11,580 nucleotides of DNA. Source: Syntrophaceae bacterium CG2_30_49_12 (GTDB lineage Bacteria > Desulfobacterota > Syntrophia > Syntrophales > CG2-30-49-12). The stretch covers positions 1 to 11,580 of the forward strand of contig MNZP01000151.1 in the NCBI GenBank assembly GCA_001873675.1. The letters run 5' to 3'. How positions within the stretch are numbered: position 1 is the first letter of the stretch; every line of letters begins with the position of its first letter. The position numbers were made by a program, and so were the translations under genes. A model generated the notes under the pieces. The model searched no databases. It was not told the origin of the DNA and saw only the letters and a list, made by a program, of their open reading frames with translations. This document shows positions 1 through 5,851 of this stretch, in pieces.

Positions 1-1
1 G

Positions 2-277
2 CCTCCAAGTGATCCTCTGGTTACCCCCGAACATATCAAACCAGAGTGGTACTTCCTTCCCTTTTATCACCTCCTGAAGATGGTTCCCGGATCGGTTGGG
101 GTGGTCATTTTGGGCCTTTCCGGAATTATCCTTTTCTCCTGGCCGATCCTGGATCATTACCTTCTGCAGAGAGTTGATAGAAAAATTTTTAGAGGACGTT
201 TAGAGACCTCTCTGGTGGTAGGGATTTTAGTTGTGGGGGTCTATCTTGCCTGGGCTTTAGTAGAAACCCGTCCTTAA
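2..277 (+). CDS. Cytochrome b, C-terminal part (subunit IV-like), 5'-truncated by the window edge
   Basis: The last 91 codons of an open frame that enters from the left edge, ending in TAA at 275-277. The visible part contains [15 protein letters not shown], which carries the PEWY motif of the quinol-oxidising (Qo) site in cytochrome b and in cytochrome b6f subunit IV. Two hydrophobic helices follow, roughly [19 protein letters not shown] and [17 protein letters not shown], as expected for the final membrane helices. The protein would sit in the cytoplasmic membrane and oxidise (mena)quinol within a bc-type complex. The heme-binding N-terminal half is outside the window, so I cannot tell a full-length cytochrome b from a separate subunit IV. 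The internal ATG at 80 lies inside the domain and is not a start. The gene converges on the operon to its right. Confidence 0.88.
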   Translation, partial: PPSDPLVTPEHIKPEWYFLPFYHLLKMVPGSVGVVILGLSGIILFSWPILDHYLLQRVDRKIFRGRLETSLVVGILVVGVYLAWALVETRP

Positions 278-278
278 A

Positions 279-310
279 GGAGTTAAAACCAGAACTCCGG
301 ATATCTCCGG
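279..310. other. Two overlapping small hairpins between convergent genes, possible weak bidirectional terminator
   Basis: GGAGTT (279-284) pairs with AACTCC (293-298) around an 8-base loop. The overlapping CCGGA (297-301) pairs with TCCGG (306-310) around a 4-base loop. They sit between the cytochrome b stop (277) and the stop of the leftward CBS gene (323), where a terminator for both directions would be expected. Neither strand shows a proper T-run (the minus strand has only TTT after the first stem), so a classic intrinsic terminator is not supported. The two stems share two bases and so would form alternately. Confidence 0.3.
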
Positions 311-322
311 CCTCTGGGTATG

Positions 323-637
323 TTATTTATTAGAAGGGCAACGATTAACTACCGGGACACCAGAGATGCCGTGACCGGCCATCAGTTCTGCCACCTCTTC
401 CAGGGGGGTATCCCTCTTGACAGAAACTACCGCTTTAGTCATCACAGACCCTGCCTTAACCAAATGAGTAAGGCGTTCAATAGCGTGTCTATAGGCAAGG
501 CGGTAGATATCTTTAGCATCACCTGGGGTTATATCCAGGTACCCCTCGATCTCCTTCATTGCCTTTAAGATATCCTCGTCAGAAATATCTGAAGGACCCA
601 GGCAACTGATATTCCTACGTTGTGGGCGTTTACTCAT
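323..637 (-). CDS. CBS-domain protein, C-terminally truncated (first half of one CBS motif only)
   Basis: A frame of 104 codons starting at ATG 637, 10 bases after the ferredoxin stop. The N-terminal 60 or so residues include CLGPSDISDEDI and YLDITPGDAKDIYRLAYRHA, a region I associate with deltaproteobacterial CBS proteins. A CBS motif then begins (SVMTKAVVSVKRDTPLEEVA, GISGVPVVN). CBS proteins normally continue with a turn, GxxxGVIS and a second CBS motif; here the frame ends after PVVNRCPSNK and a stop. The other two frames downstream encode nothing CBS-like, so this is not a simple frameshift. A complete adenosyl-nucleotide pocket cannot form from this fragment alone. GGGGAG lies 16 bases upstream, rather far, so translation may be coupled to the ferredoxin. 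The frame also runs open leftward from 823 through the ferredoxin, but that extension is a shadow. It is either a decayed gene or a deliberately short protein. Confidence 0.65.
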   Translation of the reverse strand: MSKRPQRRNISCLGPSDISDEDILKAMKEIEGYLDITPGDAKDIYRLAYRHAIERLTHLVKAGSVMTKAVVSVKRDTPLEEVAELMAGHGISGVPVVNRCPSNK

Positions 638-647
638 TTTCTTAGAT

Positions 648-833
648 TTATTCTCCCCGGTGGATACATAAGACCGGGCAGCTACTGATAGCTTCTTCAA
701 TAAGGTCTTCGGTGCCCCCCTCAGGATTGATGACTTCTGCCTTTCCCTTTTCGTCGCTGAGCCTGAAAACTTCCGGGCATATCTCTTCACAGGTGCCGCA
801 TCCGATACATTCTTCTTCATCAATATAAATCAT
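648..833 (-). CDS. Small single-cluster [4Fe-4S] ferredoxin
   Basis: A complete 61-residue ferredoxin. The motif C9-x2-C12-x2-C15 plus the late C52-P supplies four ligands for one [4Fe-4S] cluster, the pattern of Desulfovibrio-type monocluster ferredoxins. C19 (in EEICPEVF) and C56 (CPVLCI) are extra cysteines; in related ferredoxins such cysteines form a disulfide or are remnants of a second cluster. It would carry single low-potential electrons in the cytoplasm. ATG 833 lies 7 bases after the stop of the dicluster protein, with GAAGG about 12 bases upstream inside that gene's end, so the two are almost certainly co-translated. Its position in the hcp operon suggests it feeds electrons to the hybrid cluster protein or to the dicluster protein, which is an inference from context. 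Confidence 0.9.
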   Translation of the reverse strand: MIYIDEEECIGCGTCEEICPEVFRLSDEKGKAEVINPEGGTEDLIEEAISSCPVLCIHRGE

Positions 834-840
834 TGTTCTT

Positions 841-1626
841 TTAAACCTTCTTTCCTCTTTTTTTCAACAAAAAGTCAACTACTGCCAGTTTCTCCCTTTT
901 CAGGACATCCCCTCTGATACCAATTGTTACCTGATCTATGGGAATTTTCCTGCCCGCCGACTCCATTCCCTTTTTGACAATCACAGGCAGAGCCTGGCAG
1001 CAGGGCACTTCCATCGCAACCACGGTGACGGACTTAATATCGGCGCTCCTGAAAATATCGGCGAATCTCTGGACGTAATCCTCAGCATCATCGAGTTTTG
1101 GGCAACCAACGAGAATAACCTTACCTTTAAGAAAATCCTGATGGAAATCAGGGTAAGCCACCGGTGCACAATCCGCTGCCACTAAAAGGTCTGCCCCTTT
1201 CAGAAAGGGAGCTGTGGGTGGGACAAGCCGGATCTGTACCGGCCAGTGGGACAGGGTAGATACTCCACCCTCTACCGGCCTGCTAACTCCCTCACGTGAT
1301 GCTGGTGATGCAAAGCTCTGGATATGGGCAGATGGACAGCCGCAGGCCATAGTTGCGCCCTCAACTGCCGCCTCCCTTGACTGTAGATGTTCCTCCACCG
1401 CCGTCTCATCAAAATCCTCCGCCTCCCGTTCCACGACCCTGAGGGCATCGTTCGGGCACTCCCCGAGACAGGCGCCCAATCCGTCACAGTACTTCTCTGA
1501 TACCAGTCTGGCCTTGCCGTCCACGATCTGAATAGCTCCCTCAGCACATGAGGGTACGCATTGTCCGCAGCCATCGCACTTCTCTTCGTCAATTTCAATA
1601 ATCCTACGTTTTACTTTCGCTTTCAT
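841..1626 (-). CDS. Dicluster ferredoxin-domain Fe-S protein associated with hybrid cluster protein (FrdX-like)
   Basis: A 261-residue protein, ATG 1626, GAGGA 4 bases upstream. The N-terminal ferredoxin domain has a first motif with C17, C20, C23 and C27 (CDGCGQC..SCAEGA, without the usual Pro after C27). The second motif is CDGLGACLGECP (C47, C53, C57), where Leu50 replaces the second cysteine. The C-terminal 170 residues form a domain with further cysteines in conserved-looking contexts: ACGCP (C95, C97), AADCAPVAY (C153), VGCPKLDD (C175) and VPCCQ (C209, C210). From memory this architecture is widespread in anaerobes and often encoded beside hcp; I have the name FrdX in mind from work on HcpR regulons, but did not verify that it is the same family. 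It probably relays electrons in the cytoplasm, and the C-terminal cysteines may hold another cluster. The gene lies 38 bases after the HD gene and 7 bases before the small ferredoxin. The electron-transfer role is likely; the partner is inferred. Confidence 0.85.
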   Translation of the reverse strand: MKAKVKRRIIEIDEEKCDGCGQCVPSCAEGAIQIVDGKARLVSEKYCDGLGACLGECPNDALRVVEREAEDFDETAVEEHLQSREAAVEGATMACGCPSAHIQSFASPASREGVSRPVEGGVSTLSHWPVQIRLVPPTAPFLKGADLLVAADCAPVAYPDFHQDFLKGKVILVGCPKLDDAEDYVQRFADIFRSADIKSVTVVAMEVPCCQALPVIVKKGMESAGRKIPIDQVTIGIRGDVLKREKLAVVDFLLKKRGKKV

Positions 1627-1664
1627 GGTTTCCTCTTTCTACCGGCAGATAAATTACTTTCTTG

Positions 1665-2426
1665 TTAAATAACCGGTTGATCAGTCTTTTCTTGTTGTAA
1701 AAGAACCTTCTTTGCCAATTTGCGGCCTCCTTCAGTCAGGAAGACGTTGCCGATGAGGGATATCAGTTTCTCCATATCCGCGGAGCCATTCTTCTCCTTC
1801 TTGTTTTCTTCCATATTTACAATCAGATCGGCGTCGTAGAGCGCTTTGAAGTTTTTTGTTTCCTGGGGTCTCGGATGATGGTGATGGCCTACGATGTCGC
1901 AGACCTCTGTGATCAATTCCTCGTCGGCTCCCAACTTGGAAAGGATGTCACGGGCAATGGGCGGCCCCTCTTCCTCCTGATAACGCGCCGCCGTGCTCTG
2001 GTATTTCCGCTCCGCCTCCTTGATGCCGATATCGTGGAGATAGGCGGCAGACATTATCACTGCCGGGTCTCCCCCTTCCTCCCGGAAGATCTCCTCTGCG
2101 TAACGGGCCACTCTGGTGGCGTGGCCAATCCGCTTGAAATCCTGTTTAAAGTAGCGCTTCATCTCGATGGCAACGCGGTCCTTTAACAGATCGTTTCTCT
2201 GGGCCAGAAGCTCCGGAGGCAGCCCCCCCAGACATTGCTCGGCAAACTTACAGTAGGCGGCACAACCGAAGTCCATTTTCGGATTAACAAGCTTTGTTCC
2301 GCATTTTTTACAGATGCGGGTGGCTTCGTCTTTAAAAAACTCCACCGGATTGCCACACTTTGTACAGGCGGTCTCGAAGATTGCTCCTGGTTTCCAGTAA
2401 CGCGTATCCTGTCCCGGGCACTTCAT
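1665..2426 (-). CDS. HD-domain phosphohydrolase-like protein with N-terminal zinc ribbon
   Basis: A 253-residue protein. ATG 2426 is preceded by GGAGGG at 6 bases, which decides it over the in-frame start 39 bases upstream. The first 70 residues are cysteine-rich: C3, then a zinc-ribbon pattern C21-x2-C24 and C39-x2-C42, then C55-x3-C59-x5-C65 (DFGCAAYCKFAEQCLGG). From about residue 85 an HD domain follows, with H102 (GHATRVARYA), the H131-D132 pair in AYLHDIGI, the GHHHHP stretch (H181-H184) and D198/D200 in LYDADLI. These are the metal ligands of an HD-fold phosphohydrolase and all appear intact. HD enzymes act on nucleotides, cyclic nucleotides or other phosphoesters, and nothing here identifies the substrate. 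It sits second in the hcp operon, which suggests a role in nitrosative or redox stress, perhaps sensed through the cysteine sites. That role is speculation from context. Confidence 0.8.
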   Translation of the reverse strand: MKCPGQDTRYWKPGAIFETACTKCGNPVEFFKDEATRICKKCGTKLVNPKMDFGCAAYCKFAEQCLGGLPPELLAQRNDLLKDRVAIEMKRYFKQDFKRIGHATRVARYAEEIFREEGGDPAVIMSAAYLHDIGIKEAERKYQSTAARYQEEEGPPIARDILSKLGADEELITEVCDIVGHHHHPRPQETKNFKALYDADLIVNMEENKKEKNGSADMEKLISLIGNVFLTEGGRKLAKKVLLQQEKTDQPVI

Positions 2427-2452
2427 GGTGTTCCCTCCATTTATTGTCGTAG

Positions 2453-2485
2453 GTGGAGGATGCAAGCATCCTTTGCATCCCCCAC
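2453..2485. repeat. 33-base inverted repeat with 13-bp stem between hcp and the HD gene
   Basis: On the plus strand GTGGAGGATGCAA (2453-2465), a 7-base loop, then TTGCATCCCCCAC (2473-2485). The stem pairs over 13 positions with one mismatch, which is a G-U wobble in RNA made from the minus strand. The loop carries GCATCC again, so GGATGC/GCATCC occurs three times and alternative foldings exist. No T-run follows on either strand, so it is not a standard terminator. In the operon mRNA it lies after the hcp stop (2503) and 26 bases before the HD start (2426). It could be an mRNA processing or stabilising hairpin, or a REP-like dispersed element. Confidence 0.7.
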
Positions 2486-2502
2486 GGGAAGTGGATACAA
2501 AC

Positions 2503-4131
2503 TCAACCCAATATTGCCTTCAGGTCCTCGTCAGGCGTGGTGATGGGTTTAATGTCGAAGTTTTTTACCAGCACATCGAGCACATTGGGAGAAATGAAGG
2601 CCGGAAGGGATGGACCGAGGCGAATCCCCTTGATCCCCAGGTGTAAAAGTGTCAGCAAAATGGCCACAGCCTTTTGCTCATACCAGGAGAGGATCATGGA
2701 TAGGGGTAACTCGTTGACTCCTACATTGAATGCCTTTGCCAGGGCCACGGCGATCTGGACGGCCGAATAGGCGTCATTACACTGACCTATATCCAGCAAT
2801 CTAGGGATGCCTCCTATGTCCCCCAGGTTTTTGTCGAAGAAGCGGAACTTGCCGCAGGCAAGGGTGAGGACCACGCAATCCTTCGGCACCTTCTCTACAA
2901 ACTCCGTGTAATAATTTCGCCCCGGTTTGGCTCCATCGCAGCCGGCAACCAGGAAGAAATGACGGATGGCCTTTCCCTTGACCCCCTCGATTACCTTATC
3001 GGCGACACTTAAGACGGCATTGCGTCCAAAGCCGCACATCACCTTTCGCCCGTTTCTATCTTCCGGGAAACCGGGCATGGAAAGGGCCTTTTCTATCACA
3101 GAGGCGAAATTCCTGTCTTTAATGTGGACTACGCCAGGCCAACCTACCATGCCGGTGGTGAAGATACCCCCCTGGTAAGATTCCCTCGGCTTCTGGATGC
3201 AGTTGGTGGTCATCAGGATGGCCCCGGGAAAGTCCGCAAATTCTCTGATCTGGTTTTGCCAGGCGGTACCGTAATGGCCGTACAGGTGGGCATATTTTTT
3301 GAGACCCGGGTAACCGTGGGCGGGAAGCATCTCCCCATGAGTGTAAACATAGATACCCTTGCCCTCCGTCTGCTTCAGGAGTTCTTCCAAATCCTTGAGA
3401 TCGTGCCCCGAAATGAGAATGGCCTTTCCCTTTTTAACTCCCAGGGATACCGTGGTAGGGACAGGATGACCGTAGGCGCCGGTATTGGCTGCGTCTAAGA
3501 GTTCCATGGCCCGAAGATTGGCCTTTCCGCATTTCAGCACCAGCCCCACCCAGTCATCAAGACTCAGGTCTTTCCTCATGGTAGCGGCAAGACCCTCGTG
3601 GATGAAGGCATAGACCTCATCATCCTCCTGCCCGAGTATCTGTGCGTGGTCTGCGTAGGCGGCAACACCCTTGATCCCGAAGAGCAATATATGCTGGAGG
3701 GAGAGGATATCCGGGGCGATGGAAGTATCCGATTTCAACCCCACCGCTTCCCCTTGTTTGGCCAACTCTTCCACGGTCGCCCCGGGTCTGAAGGTAACCG
3801 GGCAATCCGGAAGGTTGACGTTTCCAGCTTTTGTCCTGATCTTCTCCTGGAGTTTTTCACTCAGCTCTACACAGCGATGGATCAACCGGACAATACGGTC
3901 CGGATCGAAATTTACATTGGTCAGGGTGGCAAAGAGGGCTTCACAAGTAAATACATTTACCTCCCGTTCATTTACCCCCGCCTTTCGTCCTTCCACGGCG
4001 TAGAGAGCGAGCCCCTTGAGGGCATGGATGAGAAGATCCTGAAGGGCGGCAACATCCGGTTGCTTTCCGCAAACCCCTGCAATTGTACACCCTTCACCTT
4101 TTGCCGTTTGTTCGCACTGATAACAAAACAT
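2503..4131 (-). CDS. hcp: Hybrid cluster protein (prismane protein, hydroxylamine reductase/NO reductase)
   Basis: A 542-residue protein, close to the length of Desulfovibrio Hcp. The N-terminal C3-x2-C6-x8-C15-x5-C21 holds the conventional cubane cluster. The hybrid Fe-S-O cluster ligands are all present: H243 (SGHDL), E267 (THGEMLP), C311 (TTNC), C398 (VAGCDG, the persulfide cysteine), C426 (LACGK), C451 (GQCND) and E485 with nearby K487 (WYEQK). Hcp is a cytoplasmic enzyme that reduces hydroxylamine in vitro and NO to N2O, protecting anaerobes from reactive nitrogen species; it needs an electron donor. No Hcr-type NADH reductase gene is in the window, whereas two ferredoxin-domain proteins lie downstream. 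ATG 4131 has a near-ideal AAGGAGGT (4138-4145) 6 bases upstream, suggesting strong translation. It is the first gene of the operon, behind an FNR/CRP-type palindrome. The identification is firm; the donor is inferred. Confidence 0.97.
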   Translation of the reverse strand: MFCYQCEQTAKGEGCTIAGVCGKQPDVAALQDLLIHALKGLALYAVEGRKAGVNEREVNVFTCEALFATLTNVNFDPDRIVRLIHRCVELSEKLQEKIRTKAGNVNLPDCPVTFRPGATVEELAKQGEAVGLKSDTSIAPDILSLQHILLFGIKGVAAYADHAQILGQEDDEVYAFIHEGLAATMRKDLSLDDWVGLVLKCGKANLRAMELLDAANTGAYGHPVPTTVSLGVKKGKAILISGHDLKDLEELLKQTEGKGIYVYTHGEMLPAHGYPGLKKYAHLYGHYGTAWQNQIREFADFPGAILMTTNCIQKPRESYQGGIFTTGMVGWPGVVHIKDRNFASVIEKALSMPGFPEDRNGRKVMCGFGRNAVLSVADKVIEGVKGKAIRHFFLVAGCDGAKPGRNYYTEFVEKVPKDCVVLTLACGKFRFFDKNLGDIGGIPRLLDIGQCNDAYSAVQIAVALAKAFNVGVNELPLSMILSWYEQKAVAILLTLLHLGIKGIRLGPSLPAFISPNVLDVLVKNFDIKPITTPDEDLKAILG

Positions 4132-4209
4132 GACTTTACCTCCTTTTCCTGGTTAAAGGTTATTTGGAATTTGCGAGACGATATTTCATCTCTTGTCTCT
4201 TTATGTAAT

Positions 4210-4220
4210 TATTTAATCTA
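4210..4220 (-). promoter_or_regulatory. Candidate -10 element of the hcp promoter
   Basis: On the minus strand 4220-4210 reads TAGATTAAATA. It contains TAGATT (4 of 6 matches to TATAAT) and TTAAAT, within an AT-rich stretch. TTAAAT starts about 28 bases downstream of the centre of the palindrome at 4237-4252, close to the spacing expected when an FNR/CRP-type activator binds near -41.5. No good -35 is needed in that arrangement. The match is weak and the start site is not known. Confidence 0.3.
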
Positions 4221-4236
4221 TTAAATTGCTTTTGTC

Positions 4237-4252
4237 CTTGACATAAGTCAAG
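4237..4252. promoter_or_regulatory. FNR/CRP-family operator, HcpR-type palindrome upstream of hcp
   Basis: CTTGAC-ATAA-GTCAAG is a perfect inverted repeat with 6-bp arms and a 4-base spacer, ending 105 bases upstream of the hcp start codon. The core TTGAC-N4-GTCAA differs from the E. coli FNR site (TTGAT-N4-ATCAA) and fits the motif I recall for HcpR, a CRP/FNR-family nitrosative-stress regulator of hcp genes in deltaproteobacteria. The sequence is seen directly; the regulator assignment relies on recall and on its position before hcp. No hcpR gene is in the window. The site overlaps a second palindrome, AAGAATTCTT (4250-4259), whose relevance is unclear. Confidence 0.75.
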
Positions 4253-4296
4253 AATTCTTTTTCCTTTCCCGTTACCTCGAATACTTACTGGTTCTA

Positions 4297-5841
4297 TTAT
4301 TCTGGATTCTGGTTCCTGGATTCTGACTCCTGATCCGGGCGCCAGTCCCTCAGAAACTGGACGAACAGACGAACACCAACCCCCGATGCACCCTTAGGGA
4401 TATAGGGTCTGTCTTTTTCCAACCATGCCGGGCCTGCGATGTCCAGATGCACCCAGGGATAGTCCCCCACGAATTTGCTTAAGAAGGCAGCGGCCGTGAT
4501 GGCCCCTCCCGCCCTTCCCCCGGAATTTTTGTAATCCGCCACATCACTTTTGATCAATTCATGATAATCATCCCAGAGCGGCATCTCCCATACCCTCTCG
4601 CCGGTAGCATCTGCGGCAGCTCTGATCTTTCCCTTCAGGCGATCATCGGTTCCCATCATCCCGATAACATGATTACCGAGGGCAACAACACAGGCGCCAG
4701 TCAGGGTAGCAATATCAATGATGGCAGCCGGTTTGTACTTTCCGGCATAGGTAAGGGCATCGGCCAGAATCAATCGTCCCTCTGCATCGGTGGTAAGGAT
4801 CTCTATGGTTTTACCGGACAGGGATCTCAGGATGTCCCCCGGCTTATAGGCATTTCCTCCGGGGAGGTTCTCCGTTGCCGGTATCAGGCCGACAACGTTA
4901 ACCGGAAGGTTCATATCAGACACGGCCATGATGGCGCCTATCACCGCCGCACCACCCGCCATATCCGATTTCATCTCTTCCATCTTCTCCGAAGGCTTTA
5001 TGGAGATGCCGCCGCTGTCAAAGGTCAGCCCCTTGCCAACCAGGGCAATGAAAGGATCAGCATCTCTCCCACCACGGTATTCGAGAATAATAAAACTGGC
5101 CGGCTCGTCAGACCCCCTGGCTACGGCGAGCAGGGCATTCATTCCTAATTCCCTCATTTTGGGAACATCAAGAACCTCGACCCTGACATTCCTTCTCGTC
5201 ATGGCAAGTTCCTCTGCCTTAGCGGCCATAGCAGCCGGTGTCATTTCATTCCCCGGCGTAGAAACGAGGTCTCTCGCAAAATAAACCGCCCGCGAGATGA
5301 TCTCTGCCGTTTCCGCCGCAGACCTGATTACCTCCCAGGCATCTTCACGATCCTCAACAATTACAAATTCCTCTATTTCTCTGATCTTATCCCGCTCTAC
5401 GGTCTTGAAGAGCGTGAACTGGTACAGGCCAAGGAAAACCCCTTCCACGGCGGCCTCGGTCACCCTGTCGAGATGCTGGACGATTGCCGTCAAATCCCCC
5501 AAATCCATGGACGTGGCAAACCCTTTCAGATTCAATTTCCTTACCTGCTGAGCCGCTCCGGAAAAAGCGCCCCTAAGTTTTTCCAGGTTAAAGTCTGCCT
5601 TCTTGCCCAGACCTACCACGATAATCCGCACGGTCGGTATAAGCCCCCTCGTATATATCAATGATATCTGAAAGAGCTTTCCTTCAAAATCACCTCCTGC
5701 GATTACATCACTGATCAATCCGCCGGAGGATCTATCCAGTAGCTCCGCCGCACCTCCGAGTTCCTCCCCCTCAAAATGGAAAACAACTGACACCTCGGAG
5801 GTAAATTCCGCAAGATTTGCCTTTTTTACCAGAACTTCCAT
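4297..5841 (-). CDS. pepA: Leucyl aminopeptidase, M17 family
   Basis: A 514-residue cytosolic aminopeptidase that removes N-terminal residues from peptides with a two-metal (Zn/Mn) centre. The metal ligands K270, D275, D293, D352 and E354 and the catalytic K282 and R356 are all present, in VGKGLTFDSGGISIKPSE, KSDMAGG and the signature TDAEGRLILADAL; they fall at the same numbers as in E. coli PepA. The N-terminal third is the variable domain that in E. coli PepA also takes part in DNA binding. ATG 5841 is chosen because GGGAGG lies 5 bases upstream, overlapping the pilR end; the upstream in-frame start would overlap pilR. The family usually ends around residue 500; here the last residues, QESESRNQNPE, come from a tandem heptamer repeat. 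It is the third gene after pilS and pilR, 10 bases from the pilR stop. No functional link to the two-component pair is known to me. Confidence 0.95.
   Translation of the reverse strand: MEVLVKKANLAEFTSEVSVVFHFEGEELGGAAELLDRSSGGLISDVIAGGDFEGKLFQISLIYTRGLIPTVRIIVVGLGKKADFNLEKLRGAFSGAAQQVRKLNLKGFATSMDLGDLTAIVQHLDRVTEAAVEGVFLGLYQFTLFKTVERDKIREIEEFVIVEDREDAWEVIRSAAETAEIISRAVYFARDLVSTPGNEMTPAAMAAKAEELAMTRRNVRVEVLDVPKMRELGMNALLAVARGSDEPASFIILEYRGGRDADPFIALVGKGLTFDSGGISIKPSEKMEEMKSDMAGGAAVIGAIMAVSDMNLPVNVVGLIPATENLPGGNAYKPGDILRSLSGKTIEILTTDAEGRLILADALTYAGKYKPAAIIDIATLTGACVVALGNHVIGMMGTDDRLKGKIRAAADATGERVWEMPLWDDYHELIKSDVADYKNSGGRAGGAITAAAFLSKFVGDYPWVHLDIAGPAWLEKDRPYIPKGASGVGVRLFVQFLRDWRPDQESESRNQNPE
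4298..4332. repeat. Tandem heptamer repeat (5 units) at the pepA 3' end
   Basis: Read on the minus strand, five 7-base units lie head to tail: CAGGAGT, CAGAATC, CAGGAAC, CAGAATC, CAGAATA, with consensus CAGRAnC. The array encodes the last 11 residues of PepA, and the stop codon overlaps the final unit. Seven bases is not a multiple of three, so each unit is read in a shifted phase. I recall similar CAGAATCCAG-type arrays between genes in deltaproteobacterial genomes, but could not check this. Confidence 0.75.
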
Positions 5842-5851
5842 TTTCGCCTCC

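Noticed and set aside
638..823. Leftward frame extending the CBS protein 62 codons upstream across the ferredoxin gene
   Set aside because: It lies wholly in another frame of the ferredoxin, whose cysteine motif is clear, and its residues look random and basic. ATG 637 just after the ferredoxin stop is the sensible start.
4175..4199. Imperfect inverted repeat GAGAC...GTCTC in the hcp leader
   Set aside because: Only 5 bp with a 15-base interval and uneven inner pairing; not convincing as a riboswitch or attenuator.
3598..4224. 208-codon plus-strand frame opposite hcp
   Set aside because: It is antisense to a gene with every Hcp ligand present, shows no domain, and crosses the hcp control region. 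A shadow frame.
4250..4259. AAGAATTCTT palindrome beside the HcpR-type site
   Set aside because: A 10-base AT-rich palindrome is expected by chance; no second copy or spacing logic seen.
4561..5148. 195-codon plus-strand frame opposite pepA
   Set aside because: Antisense to the conserved M17 catalytic region, no recognisable domain, no ribosome site noted.
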